DNA from: Daucus carota subsp. sativus
Lineage: Eukaryota; Streptophyta; Magnoliopsida; Apiales; Apiaceae
Assembly: GCF_001625215.2 (NCBI RefSeq)
Contig: NC_030385.2
Span: 4,085,135 to 4,149,134, forward strand
DNA: 64,000 nucleotides
Direction of reading: 5' to 3'
A program made the position numbers and the translations under genes. Positions 60,155 to 64,000 of this stretch are shown here, piece by piece. Each line of letters begins with the position of its first letter. Position 1 is the first letter of the stretch. The notes below the pieces were generated by a model. The model was given only the letters and a program-made list of their open reading frames with translations. It ran no database searches and was not told the DNA's origin.

Positions 60155-60690
60155 GAAAGATCCATATATAAAACACACACACACAGGGTCCTACTCCAAA
60201 AGAAAATACCAAAATAGAAACTAAATAGAAACCAATGCGATTAACTAGAATGATGCGGGTTTTCGGACTGAGGATGGACCCCGAGGTGGGCCTAAACGGG
60301 GTCTAAGTGGGGCCTAATAAGGCTAGGTCGGGGCCTAGTGGGATCGTGGTGGGGACAAGGTTTGGCTCTTTAAGACTGTCCGGAGCCTGTCTAGGGCATG
60401 TGAGGATCCTTGGCGAGGCCCCGATGGGCCCGCGGTGGATTGAATGAGGGTGAGGGTGGGCCTAGGTGGGTGATGACATATAGGGGTGGGTGTTGACATA
60501 TAGGGTTGGGTGAGGTCATTTAGGTATAGTTTCTTTTGGTTTCCATTTTAGTTTTTATTTTAGTGGGTTCTATTTGAGCAATTGTCTATATACATAGATA
60601 CATACATATATATATATAGGCTCATGATAAAATACAAACCAATCTTAAAATAAAAACTAAAAACCATTATTAACGCCATTACTTTACCCA
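60155..60690. other. Possible inverted-repeat element with a GC-rich core
   Basis: The left flank has GGGTCCTACTCCAAAAGAAA then ACCAAAATAGAAACTAAATA. The right flank (about 60520-60575), read as reverse complement, has GAACCCACTAAAATAAAAAC then TAAAATGGAAACC. These are loosely similar and might be diverged terminal repeats. The core at 60250-60500 is GC-rich, with repeated GTGGGGCCTA and GGGTGGGTG motifs. No gene is seen. Confidence 0.35.
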
Positions 60691-61466
60691 TATGTCTCTC
60701 ACCAACCCCATTTTTTCTCTCTCTTCTTTCAACTCCGCACATCCGCCGTCACTATCCACTGCCTCACTACTCCTGACTTCACCATCACCATTATTACCTC
60801 TGCCCAACCTCTCCCCACCATCAGCATCTTCATCCTTGCTTCGCTATCACCATCTTAGCCTTTCTCTGCCATCACCATCTTTTTCCTTTTCCCGTCATGA
60901 CTATCTCTCTCATCTATGTTCCCCTTCCTCTATCTTTTTCGAACAATCTTTCTCTCAAGAATGATTAGAGCTCAGTCATGGATTTTAACGTTGTTAAAAT
61001 TCTAATATAGCTGTTAATATATTTATAAAAATCGATGATTTCTTCCATACAAATTAGTGATATTCGCTTTACAAAATATTGATATACATTGTAAAAATTA
61101 GTGATATTTGGTTTGGAAAATAGTGATTTGTGTTACAAAAATTAGTGATTCCTTCTAATAAGTTAGAGAATTGTATCTAGTGTTACTGATGATTGGCGAT
61201 AGCTGGGATATATTAATAATCTAATTGTAATGTGAGATGAATGGAAAGTGACGATGTACAGGATGTCATCGTGAAGATGAAGAAGATGAACTACATTGCG
61301 TGTTTATTTGTTTTGTGTGTATAAGATGTGTATATTAGGGTGTAATTAGAAAAAGGTGGGCGGCTGTTCAAAAATTAGTGGGCTGGGTTGTAATTTGTTT
61401 GGGTTGGGCTGCATTTGTAGTTTGTAGAATAAGAAGGTTTGAAAAAGAATATATATATATATATAT

Positions 61467-61516
<50 letters not shown>

Positions 61517-62340
61517 TCTACATGAATATATATATGGGGATAGATATATGGATGGATTGATGGATTGCCCAAGTACAAACCAATATTAAAGTGAAAATTA
61601 CATATATAATGATCCCTGGAAGTCACCATCATGTCTTAAGAAATCACACATAATCCCCCGTGTTTCAAATTTGATCTATCCCTCAATCAGTGATTTTTTA
61701 TTTTTGAAATATGACTTTATTCTATTTTTTTCTTCTCCATATGATTTAGAATTTATTTTTTATTTAACTTTTAGTTTTTAATTTTATGAAGGTTTAATTA
61801 TAGTTAAGTATTACAAACACACACACACACACACACATATACTTTAATTTAATGAGTAATAGACTTTTTTTATGTAATGAACATTATGTATTAGTAATTA
61901 TTGAGAAACTTGTTATTATATTTTATAAGAACTTAATTTTTAAAATTAAATTTTTTGTAAATTGAATATATTATAATTTAAATGATAAGCTTTCTACAAT
62001 ATAATTTATTTGTATCTCAAAAATAGTAACATAATATTAGTAACCACAACTAACTTAACCTATAAGGTTATCTTTAATTTTTAAAAAATTAATTATTCAT
62101 CATGAACAATTTTTTTTTATTTTTCTCTATTTAATCAAAATTAATCTAGAAGTGTTTGTATACTTTGACACTTATATAAAATAGGTGGTTTATAAAGCAA
62201 AAAAATTGCTAGTTGTTTGCATCAACACTTTTCTAATTGGACATTATTCAGGGTTTTATTCCAAAAAGATATAACTATGAACAAACCTTTTTGCCACTAG
62301 GCCCAACCCATTATGTGAGGAACTTATATTAGTATCCGGT
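60691..62340. other. Low-complexity and AT-rich DNA, no gene seen
   Basis: A pyrimidine-rich stretch at 60692-60960 gives a Ser/Leu/Pro-rich frame without family similarity. Diverged copies of AAAATTAGTGATATT lie at about 61015-61155. A long (TA)n tract lies at 61448-61512 and a short (CA)n at 61814-61832. Confidence 0.55.
61448..61512. repeat. (TA)n microsatellite
   Basis: About 30 TA units, interrupted by ACACAC. The overlapping Tyr/Ile-rich frames on both strands are artefacts of it. Confidence 0.95.
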
Positions 62341-62431
62341 TTGTGCATAGTAAAACCCTAATCTAAGTAGCAGCCCGCCTCTCCACATCCCTTCTCATCA
62401 TCTTGGTTCCATCTCAACCTAATCTAGGTAT

Positions 62432-62520
62432 CACTTAGTCCTCTCCCGATCTCTTTGCTGAACCCTCTCTGGATCTCACTTAGTCCTCTCCGATCTCTTT
62501 GCTGAACCCTCTATGGATCT
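62432..62520. repeat. Two-copy 45 base tandem repeat
   Basis: CACTTAGTCCTCTCCGATCT followed by CTTTGCTGAACCCTCTATGG is present twice with minor differences. Shorter echoes of GATCTCTTTGGTGAGCCCTC follow to about 62590. Confidence 0.85.
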
Positions 62521-63584
62521 TTTCTGATCTCATTGGTTACTCCAGATCTCTTTGGTGAGCCCTCTGTGGATGTGGATCTCTTCTGATCTCATGGGTGGCA
62601 CGCTTGGTAAACATGTCTGTTAGTGGTTTTTCATTTCAGTAGCTAGATTTGACCTTTGGTGTATCTTTTGCTTAATGATTGTATATTTAGGCTATACATA
62701 TATGATGAATTTGTTGTGATCTCTATTCCTCATATATATCATATAAGACCTTCATTTAATTGAATTTTAATTTTAATATATTATATTCATAAATTGATGA
62801 ATTTATTATGAAATATTTGTTTGACTTTTATTTAAATGAAAAAAATAGTAAAAGAATATGAATAATGATTCTTTGCATCATTATACACTATCCAAAACTG
62901 CAAGAGTAGTGAAAACTTTTTATTTTTATGACCACTATGCAAGCAAAATAGATCACATAAGTGAATAAGGAGTCTATGAATGTGTTATATATATATATAT
63001 TGTATTTAATAATTTTTTACTTATTTTTATTGTGTTGAATCTTTGTGCTATTACATTTGAATATTGCACCTTCAACATTTTAATATACACGTGGCTAATT
63101 ATTTTTTTGCAGCAACTCTCCTCATATAGGTGATGATAAACAATAAAGAAAATGCTCCAGTATTCTCTAAATTAATTATATTCTCCAGGTAGTATAACAT
63201 AAACTTTTAGTTATAACATTACAACAGTAATATATTTTTTGTACCTTAATTAATAGTATTCATACTTTGCTGTGTAGATTTATTAAGATATTATAGTCAG
63301 GTACACCGTATATGTGGCTTGGAGAAGTTAACTAAACAGTAAATTCATAGGATTAAGATAACACAACTACTCAACTTTGAAGATATAAAAATTTAGTAAG
63401 GTTATGATTAAATGTGAATGAAACTATCTAATTAAGCAATGACAGGACTTGGAGATGATTAGAAAATATTTTACATAGGTAACTTAAAAGGTAATCTAAG
63501 TTCAACAGAAATTAAAATCTGAGCACTTGCAACAAAGGTAGACCGCTTAAACAGGTATTGTTGTCTTGTTTATGAAGGTGTTAG

Positions 63585-63893
63585 AGCGAGTCCAACAATG
63601 TCCTAAATTGATGTCCCAAGTTAAAATATAAGGCAATTGGATGAAATGTGAGCTCCAACAATGTTCTAGTGGTGCCTTAAACCACTAGGACATCCAACAA
63701 GTGCCTCATTTTTGGGGCACTTCTAAGCATGTCCTAAACTAATTTTCTCATTAAAATATTAACTTCCCACCATTTCAATGCATCTCTCTCCTCTTACTTT
63801 TTCACTTCCCTCCAATTCTAATTCAAATAAATTATTAGTTTAATAATAAGGGCACACATATAAGGCATGTTTGTTGGAGTTCATGTATCAAAA
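63585..63893. mobile_element. Possible MITE with GAGTCCAACA-type ends
   Basis: The left end contains GAGCGAGTCCAACAATGTCC. The right end, reverse complemented, contains GAACTCCAACAAACATGCC. Internal copies of CCAACAATGT and CCTAAA are repeated. Terminal repeats of this wording are common in plant MITEs, but the exact ends and target duplication are not clear. Confidence 0.35.
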
Positions 63894-64000
63894 AGATATT
63901 AATTAACTTCAGCCTACCTTATTTCTGGGTTGCATCAATGCATATACACCTGACCTTGTTGCCGTTTTTTGACTTCCACAAGCTTAGACTATTAATATTA

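Larger units (their letters stand above)
62341..64000. other. AT-rich DNA with a CT-rich block, no gene confirmed
   Basis: The block at 62340-62600 is rich in C and T, as in a plant 5' leader. It contains a 45-base tandem pair (62432 and 62477, starting CACTTAGTCCTCTC). It might be an untranslated first exon of a plus-strand gene lying to the right, but no coding exon follows within the window. A MITE-like stretch at 63585-63893 is listed separately. Confidence 0.4.

Noticed and set aside
60692..60964. 90-residue Ser/Leu/Pro-rich frame
   Set aside because: It is pyrimidine-rich low-complexity DNA without splice or family support.

Overview
This is a plant nuclear window, almost certainly from a eudicot. 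It has spliced genes with GT-AG introns, AT-rich intergenic DNA, organelle-targeted PPR proteins, an atypical plant E2F, and every common class of plant transposon. I do not assign a species.

Left part (1-17.3 kb). It carries three ordinary genes, all on the minus strand. An atypical E2F (DEL/E2Fe type) is cut by the left edge. A mitochondrial PPR protein matches OTP43. A chloroplast PPR-SMR protein, pTAC2, has four coding exons. As I recall, the Arabidopsis counterparts of the last two (At1g74900 and At1g74850) are also close neighbours, so this looks like conserved gene order. Between these genes lie a 5'-truncated LINE with its target duplication, a decayed Ty1/copia end, and a Mutator-like element with doubled terminal repeats. 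That last element has captured part of a third PPR gene.

Middle (18-22.8 kb). Here are a solo LTR and the left end of a CACTA transposon with a broken TNP2-type transposase gene. A Stowaway MITE sits inside the CACTA, and a different CACTA-like terminus interrupts it.

Tandem array (22.8-50.2 kb, with outliers to 60.1 kb). A unit of about 4.58-4.60 kb is repeated head to tail. Each full unit carries a minus-strand pseudogene of a replication protein A 70 kDa (RPA1-like) subunit. Divergent from it is a plus-strand three-exon gene for a 367-residue coiled-coil protein of unknown function. There are six copies of the coiled-coil gene, all with open exons: five nearly identical and one diverged. 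The RPA copies share an in-frame stop and an apparent frameshift, so that gene died before it was amplified. A very young non-autonomous LTR retrotransposon (LARD-like, GC-rich, LTR pair near-identical) sits between gene copies 1 and 2. It lacks a target duplication and has an extra primer-binding segment outside one LTR, so recombination has reshaped the site.

Right of the array (50-64 kb). There is a copia LTR with its primer-binding site, a PPR motif fragment, a second decayed TNP2 fragment, an RPA copy that keeps the zinc-ribbon region missing from the array units, the sixth coiled-coil gene, another RPA fragment split by a MITE, a near-perfect 26-bp palindrome at the array's right breakpoint, and then AT-rich sequence in which I see no gene.

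The main candidate for something undescribed is the coiled-coil/RPA array. All gene models come from reading splice signals by eye. Near-identical repeats of this kind can also be affected by assembly.
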